Assembly (NCBI GenBank): GCA_016709545.1
Contig: JADJMO010000008.1
Span: 310,001-374,000 of the forward strand
Reading direction: 5' to 3'
Length of the DNA stretch: 64,000 nucleotides
Origin: Myxococcales bacterium
GTDB lineage: Bacteria; Myxococcota_A; Polyangia; Polyangiales; JADJMO01
The translations under genes were made by a program, and so were the position numbers. Below, one piece after another: positions 17,352-30,355 of the stretch. Each line of letters begins with the position of its first letter. Within the stretch, counting starts at the first letter, position 1. Under the pieces are notes generated by a model, which did no database searches, had not been told where the DNA came from, and saw only the letters and a program-made list of their open reading frames with translations.

Positions 17352-18869
17352 TCAGCGCAGCTGCACGACCTCGTCCTCGACCGCGAGTATTTCGTCCAGC
17401 TCCGCGAGTTCACGACGGAATGCCAGCTCGAGCGTCTGGCCCAGGGCGTGGCGGGCAGCGCTTTCGTCGTGCACGAACGCGCGCACGGCTTGCTCCATCG
17501 CATGCGTGGTCGCGAAGCGATCCTCGGGCGAGGGCGACAGCGCGCGCGCGACCACCTGCTCGAGGCCCGCGGGCTGCGGCGTGTCGAGGAGCGGGGCCGA
17601 ACTGGCCATGGAGCGCTCCAGCTCACGGAGCGAGCCGCTCTCGCGGAGACGTCGACCCGAGAGCAGCTCCCAGAGGATGACTCCCATCGCGTAGACGTCG
17701 ACGCGACGGTCGGCGCGATCGCCCTCGTACTGCTCGGGCGCCATGTACGCGAGCGTGCCCTTGACCATGCCGGTCTGCGTCTGGTGCACGCTGACCTTGG
17801 CCTTGGCGACGCCGAAATCGAGCACCTTCACGCGCGGCGGGAGCAGATCGCTCGCGACGACGAACAGGTTCCGCGGCGTGACGTCGCGGTGCACCACCTC
17901 GAGCGCCGCGCCCTGCTCGTCGCAGAGCTCGTGGGCGTAGTGCAGGCCGGCGAGCGCGTCGGCGACGGCCACGAGCCACGCCTCGCGCGGGACCCGCAGG
18001 TCGAGCTCGCGCGTGCGCTCCACGAGCGCGGAGAGCGTCTGCCCGCGCAGGTACTCCATCACGAGGAACGTGGCGCCCTTGTGCTGGGCGACGTCGTGCG
18101 TGCGCACCACGTTCGGGTGGTTCATGCGGCACGCGATCTGGCCCTCGTCGTGCAGCATCGCGATCAGCGTCGCCTCGAAGGCGCGCTCGCCCCGCAGCCG
18201 CTTGACGACGGCGTGGTCGCGCGAGAGGCGGTCGCGCGCGAGGAACACCTCGGCCATGCCGCCCCGCCCGAGGAGCAACAGGAGATCGAAGTGACCGAGC
18301 GCGCCCTCGCCAGAGAGATCGGCGAGCGGGGGCTCGGGCTCGAGCTCGCGACGGAACGCGGAGGCGGCGAGCGCCTGGGCCACGAGATCGGCGAGCGACG
18401 CCGCGAACATCTGCTCGTCGATGGTGAACGACCGGCGCTCGCCGACGTGCTCGTGGCACAGCACGCCCACGAGCTCGCCCTGCGCGCGGATCGGCGCGTC
18501 CAGCATGGAGGTGATGCCCAGCGGCTCGAGGTAGGCCTCGCGGAACTCGGCGGTGCGCGGGTCGTTGCGCGCGTCGTCGGCGGCGAGCACGCGGCTCTTG
18601 GTGAGCGCGTGGAAGTAGCGAGGGTGCTCGGTCGCGGCGAGCACGACCCCCGCGTGGTGCGCGCCGTCGAACAGGTTGGCGCAGCGCAGGCCGTCGGGCT
18701 CGACCCACCACACGCTCGCGCGCGCGATGCCGAGCTCGCGGGCGGCGGCCTCGGTGATCGTCCGGAGCGCCGCGGGGAGGTCGCCGGTGCGCAGGGTCGG
18801 ATCGGTGGCGAGCGCCACGAGCACCGCTTGCCAGCGCTCGTGTCGCTCCGCCGCCGCCCCCGACTGCAT
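17352..18869 (-). CDS. GAF-domain Ser/Thr protein kinase
   Basis: A 505-aa cytoplasmic kinase. An N-terminal GAF domain (about 25-165) is followed by a Hanks-type kinase domain (about 190-445) with glycine loop LGRGGMAEVF, Lys in AVVKRLRG, catalytic HRDVTPRN, DFG in VLDFGVAKA, activation segment ending GTLAYMAPEQ, and DVYAMGVILWELL. All catalytic residues are present. There is no transmembrane helix or extracellular sensor, so the GAF domain is the likely input. The ATG at 18869 fits the domain start. It lies 41 nt after the giant Kelch/Cys-rich protein gene, and they may share transcription. Confidence 0.9.
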   Translation of the reverse strand: MQSGAAAERHERWQAVLVALATDPTLRTGDLPAALRTITEAAARELGIARASVWWVEPDGLRCANLFDGAHHAGVVLAATEHPRYFHALTKSRVLAADDARNDPRTAEFREAYLEPLGITSMLDAPIRAQGELVGVLCHEHVGERRSFTIDEQMFAASLADLVAQALAASAFRRELEPEPPLADLSGEGALGHFDLLLLLGRGGMAEVFLARDRLSRDHAVVKRLRGERAFEATLIAMLHDEGQIACRMNHPNVVRTHDVAQHKGATFLVMEYLRGQTLSALVERTRELDLRVPREAWLVAVADALAGLHYAHELCDEQGAALEVVHRDVTPRNLFVVASDLLPPRVKVLDFGVAKAKVSVHQTQTGMVKGTLAYMAPEQYEGDRADRRVDVYAMGVILWELLSGRRLRESGSLRELERSMASSAPLLDTPQPAGLEQVVARALSPSPEDRFATTHAMEQAVRAFVHDESAARHALGQTLELAFRRELAELDEILAVEDEVVQLR

Positions 18870-18910
18870 GGGGCCAAGGGTACGCGATCGATGGAGGAGT
18901 CGCACCCGTC

Positions 18911-21900
18911 CTACTTCGAACGTCGGCGACGCAGCCCCAGCAGACCGAGTGCGGCCGCGAAGGCCAGTAGTCGGCCGCTGGTGTCCCGGGTGCCTGGGGT
19001 CGTGCAACCGCAGCCACCGTCTTCAGCGAGCGGAGCGGCGGCCACACAGGCCTTGACCGCAGTGTCGCAGGCCACCCCGGGGGCGCAGTCGTCGGAGGTC
19101 GCGCAGGACTTCAGGCAGTTGCCGTCCGTGCCGCAGCGGTAGGGAAGGCAGGAGCTCGATACACCGGTCTTGTCGATCGACGCGAGGCCATCTTCGCTGC
19201 ACTTCGACCCCTGGATGCACGTGCCGGCCGCGCAGGTGAATCCATCGGCGCAGTCGCCCTCGACGGTGCAGCTCGACTTGCAGCCGCTCGACGCGGTGGC
19301 GTCGCAAGCGAACGGCGTGCAAGGCTTCGGATCGGGCAGCGCGCAGCCACCCTTCCCATCGCAGTTGCCGTGCTTCTGGAAGCGCTTTTCCGCGGTGCAG
19401 ACGTCGGCACCACACGAGGTGGTGGCGCCGTTCTGGAACCCCGTGCACTTGTCGCGGGTCGCGCCGTCGCAGCTGCGCTTGGCGCAGTCGTCGGTGCTCA
19501 GGCTGTCGCAGGTTGCCCGCGAGCCTCGCGGGGCTCCCGTGGCGGGCGTGCACTTGCCTTCGCTCCCGGTGAGAGCGCAGGCCTCGCACTGCCCATCGCA
19601 GGGAGTGTCACAGCACACGCCGTCGACGCAACGACCGCTCGCGCACTCCTCGAGCTTGGTGCAAGTCACCCCGTTGCGCTTGAGGCACGTGCCCGCGACG
19701 CTGCTGGGTGCCGCCGCACAAGCGCTGCCCTCGCCGCAACCCGCGACCGAGCAGCACACCCCGTCGGCGCAGAACCCGGACGCGCACTCGGAGAGGTCGG
19801 CGCACTTCTCGCCGAGCGGTTGCTTGCCGATGCAAGACCCCCGCTTTGCAGAAGCTGCCCGTCGCGCATTCGTCGCTCGTGGTGCAGCTCGTGAGGCACG
19901 CGGTCGGTCCGCAGTCGTAGGAGCCACAGGTCTTGGAAGCGGGCTTGCACGCGCCACCTCCGTCGCAGGTGCTGACGCCCTTCTCCACCCCGCCACTACA
20001 GGACGGCGTTCCGCACGCGGTCGTGGTGCTGGCGTTGACGCAGGACTTGGTCTCCACGCCGTTGCAGCGGAGGCCACACTTGGGATCGGTCAAGGTTCCG
20101 CTGCAGGCGGCGTGGCCCGGCAACGGTTGCCCGACGATCGGGATGCACTTGCCGACGGAGCCCACCTGGTTGCAGGCCTCGCAGGAGCCGTCGCACTTGC
20201 TGTCGCAGCAGACCCCGTCGACGCAGGCCCCGCTGGCGCAGTCGGTGGAGACCGCGCAGGCGGTGCCGTTCAAGCTCTGGCAGATGCCCTTGGTCGTGCC
20301 GGCGGAGCAGGACTTGCCGGCTCCGCAGGAGGCAACCGCGCAGCACACGCCGTCCGTGCAGAAGCCGCTGGTGCAGGTCGATGAGGTCGTGCAGCTGGTG
20401 CCGAGACCTTCGATCGGCACGCAGGCTCCCGTCTTGCAGTAGGACCCCGTGGCGCAGTCGGTGTTGGTGGTGCAGCTCGACTTGCAGCTACTCGCTGCGC
20501 ACGCGAAGTAGCCGCACGACTTCGGCGTGTCGCTGCAGGAGCCCGAGCCGTTGCAGACCGAGATGTGCGTCTCGACGCCGCTGACGCAGGTCGCGGCGCC
20601 GCACGACTTGGAGCCGGTGGGGTAGCGGCAGGCCACGGCATCGGTGCCGTTGCAGGTCGCCCCGCAGTCGCTGCCCGCGCCCGTGCCACCGCACGCCGGG
20701 CGCGTGCCGTGGGGGGACCCGGTCACGACGGTGCAGGTTCCGATCTTGCCGGTCGCGTCACACGCCTGGCACTGTCCGCCGCACGCAGCGTCGCAGCAGA
20801 CACCATCGACGCAGAAGCCCGAGCCGCATTCGCCGCTCGAGGCGCACGACGCGGCATTGGGCTTCGCGCACGTACCGAGCGAGCCAGTCACGTTGCAACG
20901 GGCGCCTCCCGAGCAGCTCGCGCTGCTGCAGCAGACACCATCCACGCAGTTGCCGCTCGCGCACTGGTCGGCGGTCGCGCAGGTGAGCCCGGCGCCGAGC
21001 TTGGGGGAACAGACGCCAGTGTTGCAGTAGTACCCACCGCCGCACTCCGTGCTCGTGGCGCAGGTCACCTTGCAGCCGGTCGCACCGCAGGTGAAGGCTC
21101 CGCACGACTTGGTCGGCTGGTTGCACGTTCCGGCGCCGTTGCAGGTTCCGGCGCCGGTCTCGACGCCGGCGGTGCAGCTCGGGCTGCCGCAGGCGCTCGT
21201 GCCCGCGGGGGCGTAGGTGCAAGACGCCGCGGTCGCGCCATCGCAGCGCGCGGCGCACGGCCCCGAGCCGGTGCACGCCGTTCGGGTACCGTGAGGCGCC
21301 CCGGTCACGGTCGTGCAGGTGCCCGGGACGACGTCGCAGGCCTGGCACTGGCCCGTGCACCCCGAGTCGCAGCACACGCCGTCCACGCAGAAGCCGCTGC
21401 CGCACTCCGTGCTGGAGGTGCACGTCTGGGCCTTGTTCTTCTTGCAGGTCCCGAGCGAACCGGCGTAGTTGCAGGCTCCACCTGCGCAGGATGCGCTCCC
21501 ACAGCAAACGCCGTCGACGCACTGGCCGTTCACGCAGTCCGCGGGTCCCGTGCAGGTGCTGCCGACCTTGCCCTTACAGAGTCCAGCGTTGCCTGCGATC
21601 GGTGTGCTCGCCGCACACTGGGCCGATCCGCAGGTCGAGAACTTGCAGCAGACCGAGTCGGCGCAGTTGCCGGAGCTGCAGGTGCTCCCGACGGTGCATG
21701 CTGTCCCATTGGGGGACTTGCAGGCCGCCGAGCCATTGCACACGGTGCCGCCCGTGCAGCGGCCCCGAGGGTCGACGAGGTCGACCGCGACGTTCTTGCA
21801 GGCCCCAGGAGACGAGGGGTCTGCACATGTCTGGCAGGTGGGACAGTCCGTCTCGCAGCACGTGCCTTCGATACAGACCGGCGTCCCACCGGCCGGTGTC

Positions 21901-23736
21901 GCAGTCCGCGGCGCTCGAGCAGGAACCTCCGCGGACGTAGAGCTCGTAGGCGTAGTCGCGGAAGCCGAAAGAGTAACCCACGGCCTGGACCACGCGCCGT
22001 CGGCCCGCGTGGTACGCGATCTTGGCGTCGTCGTTCGCGAGGCCGATTCCGCAGCTCGAGCCGCCGACCGAAGCGCCGCAGAGCAGGGACCACTTGAGCG
22101 TCGTCGGATCGAACTCCCAGGTGTCGTCCGCGCTGCTGATGCCCGCTCCTTCGAAGCGGTATCCCCCGAACAAGATGAACCGCTTGCGGTTCGAGTCCCA
22201 GGTCAGTCCGGCGCCCGATCGCGGCAACGGACCAGGGCTGCAGACCGGCGTGCCGGGCACGCTGCAGACTGCAGTCCAAGTGGAGGTCGTGGGGTTGAAC
22301 AGCCAGGTGTCTGCGAGCTGGCCGAGGGTGGGGTTCGAACCACCGAACAGGAGGATCCGGGTGTCGTTGCCGGCCATCGACGCGTTGACACGGGCGACCG
22401 GCCTGTTTCCCGCCGCGGTCACCTTGGTGAAGGTGTTGGCGGGCGCCGTGGCCGGGAGCACCCAGAGGTCGGCGGCCGGTCGGCCGGAACTCTCGAAGCC
22501 GTCCGTGAGGTGGCCGCTGGCGTTCCGCCCTCCGAGGATCACCAGGTGCGTGGAGGTCGACGCCATCGAATGCTCTGCACGCGCCGTGACGCCGCAGGAC
22601 GGGGAGCCCGGAATCCCGCAGAAAGGGGCCCACCCGTTGCCGTCGCTCAGGCCGACGCCGAGAGGTAGGTGGTACAGCCGCTCGTGCAGCCTCCGAAGTA
22701 CACGATCCCGGCGTAGGGCAGTCCACCGCTCGCCCACTGCGTGGCGGCGTGGTTCGTGGTCGGACTCACCACCGGGTCCGCCATGTCGAACCAGGTGGTG
22801 CCGTTCCAGCGATACGCCTCGGTGGTGGCCGTACCGACCGACGGTCCCTTGTTGCCGCCGAAGATCACGACGCCGGGAACCCCCCCACCGGCGACGTAGG
22901 CGAGAGAGGCTCCATCGCGGCCTCCTCCTGGTATGCTCGCAATTCCCGACACATCGGCACGGAGATCACCGGATCGACGAGGACCGGGTAGGTGAGTCCC
23001 TGTGCGTCGAGCGTCAGCGACAGTCGGTCGCCGTCGACCGTCATGGGCACCGCCACGCGATGGCGTCGATGGCGAACGCGGGATCCACCCGCAGCGCCGC
23101 GTCGCCGCGCTTGTCGAGCCACTCGATGGCCCCGCCCGGAAGGGGCTCCTTGCGCAGCGTGAGCTCGCTCCCGAGCGCGAGCGTGATCTCGAAGCGACGC
23201 GGGGACTTCGAATCGCGCAGCACGAAGAACAGCTCGCTGTGGCGCTCCCCGGACATGGCCACCACATCGGTCGAAGGCCAGACGTCGGGGTAGACCACGC
23301 GACCCTGGTCGACGACGCCCACGCTGCCCTGGGCACCGGTGAGCGAGGCGCGGAGCGTCCAGCGTTCGACCCGCGCCGGGCTGAAGCGGAACGTCCCGGT
23401 GGCGTTCGCGGGGAGGTGCGCGCCGAGCTTGCTCCAGTCGTGGGCGTCGGGCTTGCGGAACGGCTCCGAACCGAAGCCCGTGAGGTTCGGCTCCGTGACG
23501 GCGGCGAGCCCGTTCTCGCGTGGCAGGAGCGCCTTCTCGGTCTCCTTGGCCTTGCTCGCGAGCTGGACGGCGAGCTCGAGGGCCGCGCGTGCGCGCGCGG
23601 GGTTCGCCGTGAGCGGCGCGCTCTGCGCTGCGATCCCACCGTCGACGGTCTGTTCCGGGCCGGACGGTCCACTGCACGCCGCGAGGAAGACACATCCGGA
23701 TGCCCAGCGAGAGAGACGGGGGGCTTTGCTCGACAT
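18911..23736 (-). CDS. Giant Kelch/Cys-rich-repeat surface protein with C-terminal sorting tag (five frame breaks)
   Basis: Conceptually about 1608 aa. Lipoprotein signal (lipobox LAAC), an N-terminal domain of about 230 aa ending LTYPVLVDPVIS, Kelch-type repeats with FGG/LGG turns (VVIFGGNKG, IVYFGGC, LVILGG, ILLFGGSN, FILFGGYR), about ten Cys units of the form CVDGVCC with CxGxCxAC, and a CTERM tag (GGCGCTTPG, hydrophobic helix, LRRRRSK). Reading frame changes near 23045-23055, 22900-22960 and 22650-22656 (each one base short), at 21885-21887 and at 19838-19842 (each one base extra). Both sides of each break keep clear homology to the repeat pattern. It is presumably displayed on the cell surface. 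Whether it is intact in the organism depends on whether the breaks are real. Confidence 0.68.
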
Positions 23737-23827
23737 GTCGCCGAGGCTCCGATTTCACCGGAGGCGTTTCCAGTCCACGGGCTGCTCAGACGCTGCTCGG
23801 CGAGGGGCGAATCTGCTCAGTTCCTGC

Positions 23828-25848
23828 TCACGGCTGTGCTTCGTGGCGAGCCCAGAGCAGCTGGACGAGACGGTCTGTGGCCTCGGCCAGGCGACGGCGG
23901 AACGTGCTGTACGCCATGCCGAGAGCTTCTGCCGCTCGCTCCTGGGACTTGGCGGGGTCGAGGTACGTGAGCCTGAGGACGCCGTGGAACTCGTCTCCGG
24001 GGATGCGCCTTCGAGTGCGGCGATCTCGTCGCGAAGGATCGCGGCAAGCGCGCGAACCCGCTCCGTCCGGGTGGCGCGTGCCCCGCAGCGGAGACCGACC
24101 ATCGGAAGGTCGACCAAGGGGGAGTCGCCGAGCCGTGTCGGATCGTGGAAGACGCGCAATGCAGCACGAACGGCCGGTGCGAAGGCCTCGTAGTCCACGG
24201 GGCGTTGTGGTGCGGGAGGCTGGCTGCCCGCTGCTCGCGCGAGAATGTTCGACACCCACTCGATCGCGCCGCGACCCCGACGGTCCTGGAACGCCGCCCT
24301 GTACGCACGCCCGCCGAGCTCGAAGGAACACGTTGGGAGTGATCTGCCGCCCGTGAACTCGATGGTGCGTTCGAAGAACTCCGTTGGCCCTCCGTACATG
24401 AAGTAGAGCGCGAGGTTGCGGATGCGGAGAAACGGCTCCGCGTTGGCCAGGAGAGCTGCGGCAAGATCGGGGCAGGGCTCGTGGTACTGGAGGGCGGTCA
24501 TGTACCAGCGCCCGTATAGAATCGGCGCCGAAGGCGCCTCCCCCATCAGTCGCACAACCTCCGGCCAGACCACCTCGGTGGCGGGATCGATGGCCCTCTC
24601 GGCTGCACTGGTCCGTTCCAACCGCAGGTTGGCGGTGAAGGCGAGGGCTGTCCCATTGTGGCCCCGCATGACACGGAACGCGTCTGGCTGCAGCCGCCAC
24701 CAGTGATCGAACACCCGCGCGGCCTCGTCTCCTTCGTGGCGCGACACCATCGCCCGCAACGTCTCGCCGTCTGCCGCTCGAGCGGGGGTGATGACGACGT
24801 CGAGGTCAGGGGGCGGTGCGAGCACCGGACCAAGGTTCGGGATCTTGGTGGCCAGGAAGGCGAACTCCGCCATGGCCTCCGGAAATGCCTCCTCGGGAAT
24901 GTCCGGCAAGCGTGCCGCCCAGTAGTGCAAGGCGCGCTGGAGGAGCTCGCGATCGAAGGCGGGCCTCCTCCAGGCGAGGTCGGTCGCGATGATCTCGCGG
25001 GGTAGATCGTGCGGGAAGAGGCCCCGGGGTGTGGTCTCGACGAAGCTGAGCGAGCGGAGCCAGCGAAACGCGGTGCGCGCGTCGATGTCGGGGAGCATGG
25101 CCGAGAGGAGGTCCTCGGTGGTGGTGCGCAGCAGCGCGCTGACCTCGACCGCCTGTCGCAGAGCCGGGTCGGTCACGCCCGCGAGGAACTGCTCGCAGAG
25201 CTCGCCGACCACGTCGGGCGACTCGGTTGGCACGAACGGCGCGGTGGGGTTCTCCAGCTGACGCTCGGCGCCGAGCGCGAGCGAGAGCGGATGTCCCTTG
25301 GCGAAGCGGGAGAGGCGCGCGATGGCGTCGCCTTCGAGGCCCCGGCGCCGCAGGTAATCCTCGGCCTCGTCTGCAGCGAGTGCGTCGAGGGCGATCTCGC
25401 GGATCGCCGTGCCCCAGGAGGGCATCGTGCGCCATGGCACGCCGGGCAGGCCGCGCCCCGCGACGACGAGGCGCACGCGGTCGCCGACGAGCGCGAGCAA
25501 GGCGTCGCGGTGGCTGCCTTCGACGAGCTCGAGGAGCTCTCCGGTGTCGACGAGGAGGACGACGAGCGGGGCGTCCTTGCGCTCCTCGAGCGCGACGCCG
25601 AGGAGATGGAGCAGGGCGAGCGTCTTGCCCTGGGAGCGTCGGGCGTCGAGGTAGACGGCCTCCTTCGCCTCGCGCTGGAAGGCGTGGAGCAGGCTCGTCT
25701 TGCCGATCCCACCGGGCCCGTGGATCACCACGACGCGCAGGTCGTCGGCGGGCTCACGCAACCGACGCAGCAGCGCGAGCTCGGAGCCCCGACCGACGAA
25801 CCGCGCCGTCAGACGCTCTTGCTCTTGCTCCAGGAACGAAGGGCTCAC
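23828..25848 (-). CDS. STAND-like P-loop ATPase with C-terminal HTH (frameshifted)
   Basis: Conceptually 673 aa. N-terminal NTPase with FVGRGSELALLRRL and Walker A GPGGIGKTS at 44-52, Walker B-like VVLLVDTGELLE, and winged-helix-type segments, as in AAA-16/STAND regulators. A long helical middle follows. The C-terminus reads LTYLDPAKSQERAAEALGMAYSTFRRRLAEATDRLVQLLW, a sigma-region-4/LuxR-like helix-turn-helix. The frame breaks at 23999-24002 (four G, five expected) between the GASP and GDEFHGVL segments. The start is GTG 25848. It probably acts as a transcription regulator driven by nucleotide state, and sits 92 nt upstream of the Kelch/Cys-rich gene, a plausible target. Confidence 0.7.
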
Positions 25849-25891
25849 GAGCGCGGGCGTATCTCGCTTGCCCGTCGCCCGGCAAGGGCCC

Positions 25892-27158
25892 CTAGAACAG
25901 CTTCACGCCCTTCAGCAGCGGCTCGAGGTCCTTGCGCTTGCCCGCGGTCTCCGTGACCACGACCTTGCCGTCGTTCCCGATCGCGTAGGTGGCCGTCATC
26001 ACCTTCTTGTACGGCGGCTCCGTCTTCGCGAGCTCGTCGACGGCGTCCTTGTCCTCGCCGGTGAGGCCGTCCATGTAGCTGAGCTCGTCGACCTCCTCGA
26101 CCGGCACGGTGACCGGGCAGACCGTCTCGCGCTTGTCGTCGCCGAGCACGCAGAGGGTCACGTTCCTGGTGAGGTAGGTGTAGAGCTGCAGCCCGGCCAT
26201 GTTGGAGTCGGCGTCGGCCTGCTCCCAGGAGACCTTCACGACCTTGTGGTTGCCGAACGTCTCGTCGGCGAACCCCGTGAAGCGCGCCTCGTTGTGCACG
26301 CCGAACGCGCCGGGCTCGTAGTCGGAGCCGAGGTCGGCGACCTTGCGGAACCCCTTGGGCACCTTGGAGACCAGGAACTGCGGGTGCCCACCGAGGCCGT
26401 CGAGCTCCGCGCCGGCGCCCCACTTGAACACGTGCAGCACGAGGCTCGGGTGCTCGACCTTGCGCATGAACCCGAGCGGCGCGCCGGCCTCGGGGACCAT
26501 GCCGAGGTCGTCCCTGCCCTTCTCGAACAGGCACGCGCGCATGGCCTCCATGGTGGGGAACACGCCGTCGCACGGGCCGACCGTCCCACCGACCGCCTCG
26601 AGCCGCTTCTTGACGATGTCGTTCGCGCGGAGCTTGTACGAGGCCTGGTAGTGCGCGCGCGCGGCCGCCTTGTCGCCGAGCTTCTCGTCGACGAGCCCCT
26701 CGTTGAACAGGATCATCGCGCGCAGGTTGGCGTCGGACGCGGCGGCGAGCGCGAGCTTGTTGGTGGCGCGCGCCTTGTCGTCCTCGCCCGCGTGGTGCTG
26801 CGCGTAGCCGAGCTCGGCGAGCGCGCGGGTCGTTCGGGCGCGCGGCGACGGCCTCCTGGAACTTGGCGGCGGCGTCGGCCCACTTCTTCTCGCCGGCGAG
26901 CTTGCGGCCCTCGGCGAGCGCGGTGGCGTAGGTGGTGAGCTTGGCCTTGCCGACCTTGGGATCGGCGGAGCCCTTTGCGGTGGGCTTGGTGTTCGCGACC
27001 GTCGAAGGCGCCGTGGACGCGGAGGCGGACGCGCTGACCACGGTGCTCGCCTTGGTGCTCGCCGTGGCCGAGGGCGTGGTCGCGGTGGGGGGTGGCGTCG
27101 GCTTCTCGCAGGCGGAGAGCGCCATCACCCCGAAGATCCACGCCGATCGCAGCTTCAT
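25892..27158 (-). CDS. TPR-type lipoprotein (frameshifted)
   Basis: Conceptually about 421 aa. Lipobox LSAC, a long Ala/Ser/Thr linker, and TPR-like helices (ATALAEGRKLAGEKKWADAAAKFQEAVA, ALAELGYAQHHAGEDDKA, ILFNEGLVDEKLGDKAAARAHY). A C-terminal domain of about 230 aa has few landmarks and ends in KDLEPLLKGVKLF. The frame breaks in the alternating CG stretch near 26820-26832 (net one extra or two missing bases), after NDP and before RALAELGY. Function is unknown; it is likely an outer-membrane-anchored periplasmic protein. It is divergent from the DUF362 gene. Confidence 0.68.
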
Positions 27159-27216
27159 GGCGCGAAGCTACCACGACCGTGCGAGCCCAGCCTTTCCCCG
27201 GCAAAACCCGCCCGGA

Positions 27217-27248
27217 CGGAAAATGCGAGGGTCGCCTCACATTTTCCG
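27217..27248. promoter_or_regulatory. Strong inverted repeat between divergent genes
   Basis: Arms CGGAAAATGCGAGG (27217-27230) and CCTCACATTTTCCG (27235-27248) are complementary at 13 of 14 positions, with a 4-nt centre. The AT-rich GGAAAAT/ATTTTCC cores stand out from GC-rich surroundings. It ends 22 nt before the DUF362 ATG and lies 58 nt upstream of the divergent lipoprotein start, as expected for an operator or a structured leader. No T run follows, so it is not a standard terminator. Confidence 0.6.
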
Positions 27249-27270
27249 GAACGGTGATACCGTTCGTCGG

Positions 27271-28833
<1,563 letters not shown>

Positions 28834-28962
28834 GCCTCTTCGTTTCGCAGAGTCCGTACTTCGTGCGGCCCGTCGCCACCGATGTTGGCGATCGGAGCCC
28901 ATGCGACCTCCTGGGCGCGGCCTGCTTGTTGCTGGGTCGCTGGTCCTACTCCGGAGGTTCCC

Positions 28963-30305
28963 ATGCGCTTTGCTTCGCTTGCTCCCTCGTTGGTCGCAAT
29001 CCTCGCCGGCTGCGCCGGCAGCAACCTCGAGGTCGCCGAGATCGTGGACGACGCGGCGGCCGATGCGGTCACCGAGACCGCGACCGAGACGGGGACCGAT
29101 GCGGGCGCCGAGACGAACACGGACGCTCCCGCCGACACCACGCCGCCCGCCGACACGACGCCTCCTCCGCCGACCTGCGTCGCACCCACCGCCGACTCCA
29201 CCGACCTCTGGGTCGACGCCGCCGTCGCCACGACGGGCAAGGGCGACGGCGGGTGTCCGTTCAAGACCATCGTCGAGGCGTCGTCGTTCGCCCTCACCAC
29301 GGGCGTGAAGCGCACCCTCCACGTCAAGAGCGGCAGCTACGACGAGAAGGACGCGGTCCGCCTCGAGGTCGGCGTGACCCTCGTCAGCGAGGGTGGGCGC
29401 AGCAAGCTGACGGGCGGGGCGACAGCGGCGTGTGCTCCTTCGGCCGAGCGCTGCGTGTTGTCGATGAAGGCCGCAAGCATGCTCGAAGGGTTCGACGTCG
29501 ACGCCAAGAGCGTGGGCATCGGCGTGTTCGGCCCCGGGGGCGCGCCGACCCTGCGCAAGAGTGCGATCAAGAACGCGCAGAAGGACGGCGGCGTGTTCAC
29601 GAGCGGCGCCGAGCTCGGCCCGGAGATCCACTTCGACGAGAACGGCAACGCTGGCGCCGTGGTCCGCGGCGGGCGCGCGCACGTGATCGGGACCGGCAAC
29701 AGCTTCGACAGCAACAAGGGCAAGGGGATCTGGGTCGGCAGCACGTACATCGCCGGCGGTGGGCTCCTCCTGTACGGCGCCGAGCTCGACTTCGAGGGCG
29801 GATCGGCGAGCAACAACGCCTCGGGTGGCGTCGCTGGGACTGGAGCGTGCCGGGACCGAGCGGCGCGCAGAAGGTCACGGGGCTCGTCGCGAAGGGCAAC
29901 CAGGGCGGTGGTCTCACGGTCCGCCCGCAGTCGAACCTCGTCCTGCGCAAGAGCACGCTGACCAAGAACGGAAGCTACGGGCTCTGGCTCGCGTACAACG
30001 CGACGCAGAGCAACGTGTTCGATCTCGGTACGGCCGTCGGCGGCGCGCCGGGGGGCAACGTGTTCGGCGGCGCCAGCGAGAAGAACAGCAAGGTCGGCAT
30101 CTTCCTCTGCCAGTCGGGCAAGACCGCTTCGCAAGCGGCGGAGGGCGACTCGTTCAGCGTCTGCCCGCCCTCCCAGGCGCTCGTCGCCAACTGCGACCAG
30201 TTCCCGAGCTCGTACCACGACGTCGGCTACGTGCCGGCGGGTACCGTGGGGACGACGCTGGGAGCGAACCCGATGGTCGCGGCGACCTGTACCGTGGGCC
30301 CCTGA
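28963..30305 (+). CDS. Beta-helix lipoprotein with Asp/Thr-rich linker (frameshifted)
   Basis: Conceptually 447 aa. Lipobox LAGC, a Thr/Asp/Ala/Pro linker, then a right-handed parallel beta-helix of the pectate-lyase-like/DUF1565 type (LWVDAAVATTGKGDGGCPFKTI opening, then short G/N-rich strands such as NSFDSNKGKGIWVG, LRKSTLTKNGSYGLWL). The frame breaks at about 29828-29838 (one base short) between SGGV and WDWSVPGPSG. ATG 28963 follows GGAGG (28952-28956). It is probably exposed at the outer membrane; carbohydrate binding or cleavage is possible, but no catalytic set is visible. Confidence 0.7.
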
Positions 30306-30355
30306 GGGCGCGTCGCGGCCGGACGCGCTATCCTCCGCGCTCCCCGGAGGAGCCC

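Noticed and set aside
13713..19142. An 1809-codon open frame on the + strand
   Set aside because: It runs antisense through the sulfatase and the GAF kinase and across the hydrolase in another frame; composition is low-complexity and no motif is visible.
19600..21750. Repeated CVDGVCC-coding DNA as a possible direct-repeat mobile region
   Set aside because: The repeats are protein-level and diverged; no terminal repeats or transposase are present.
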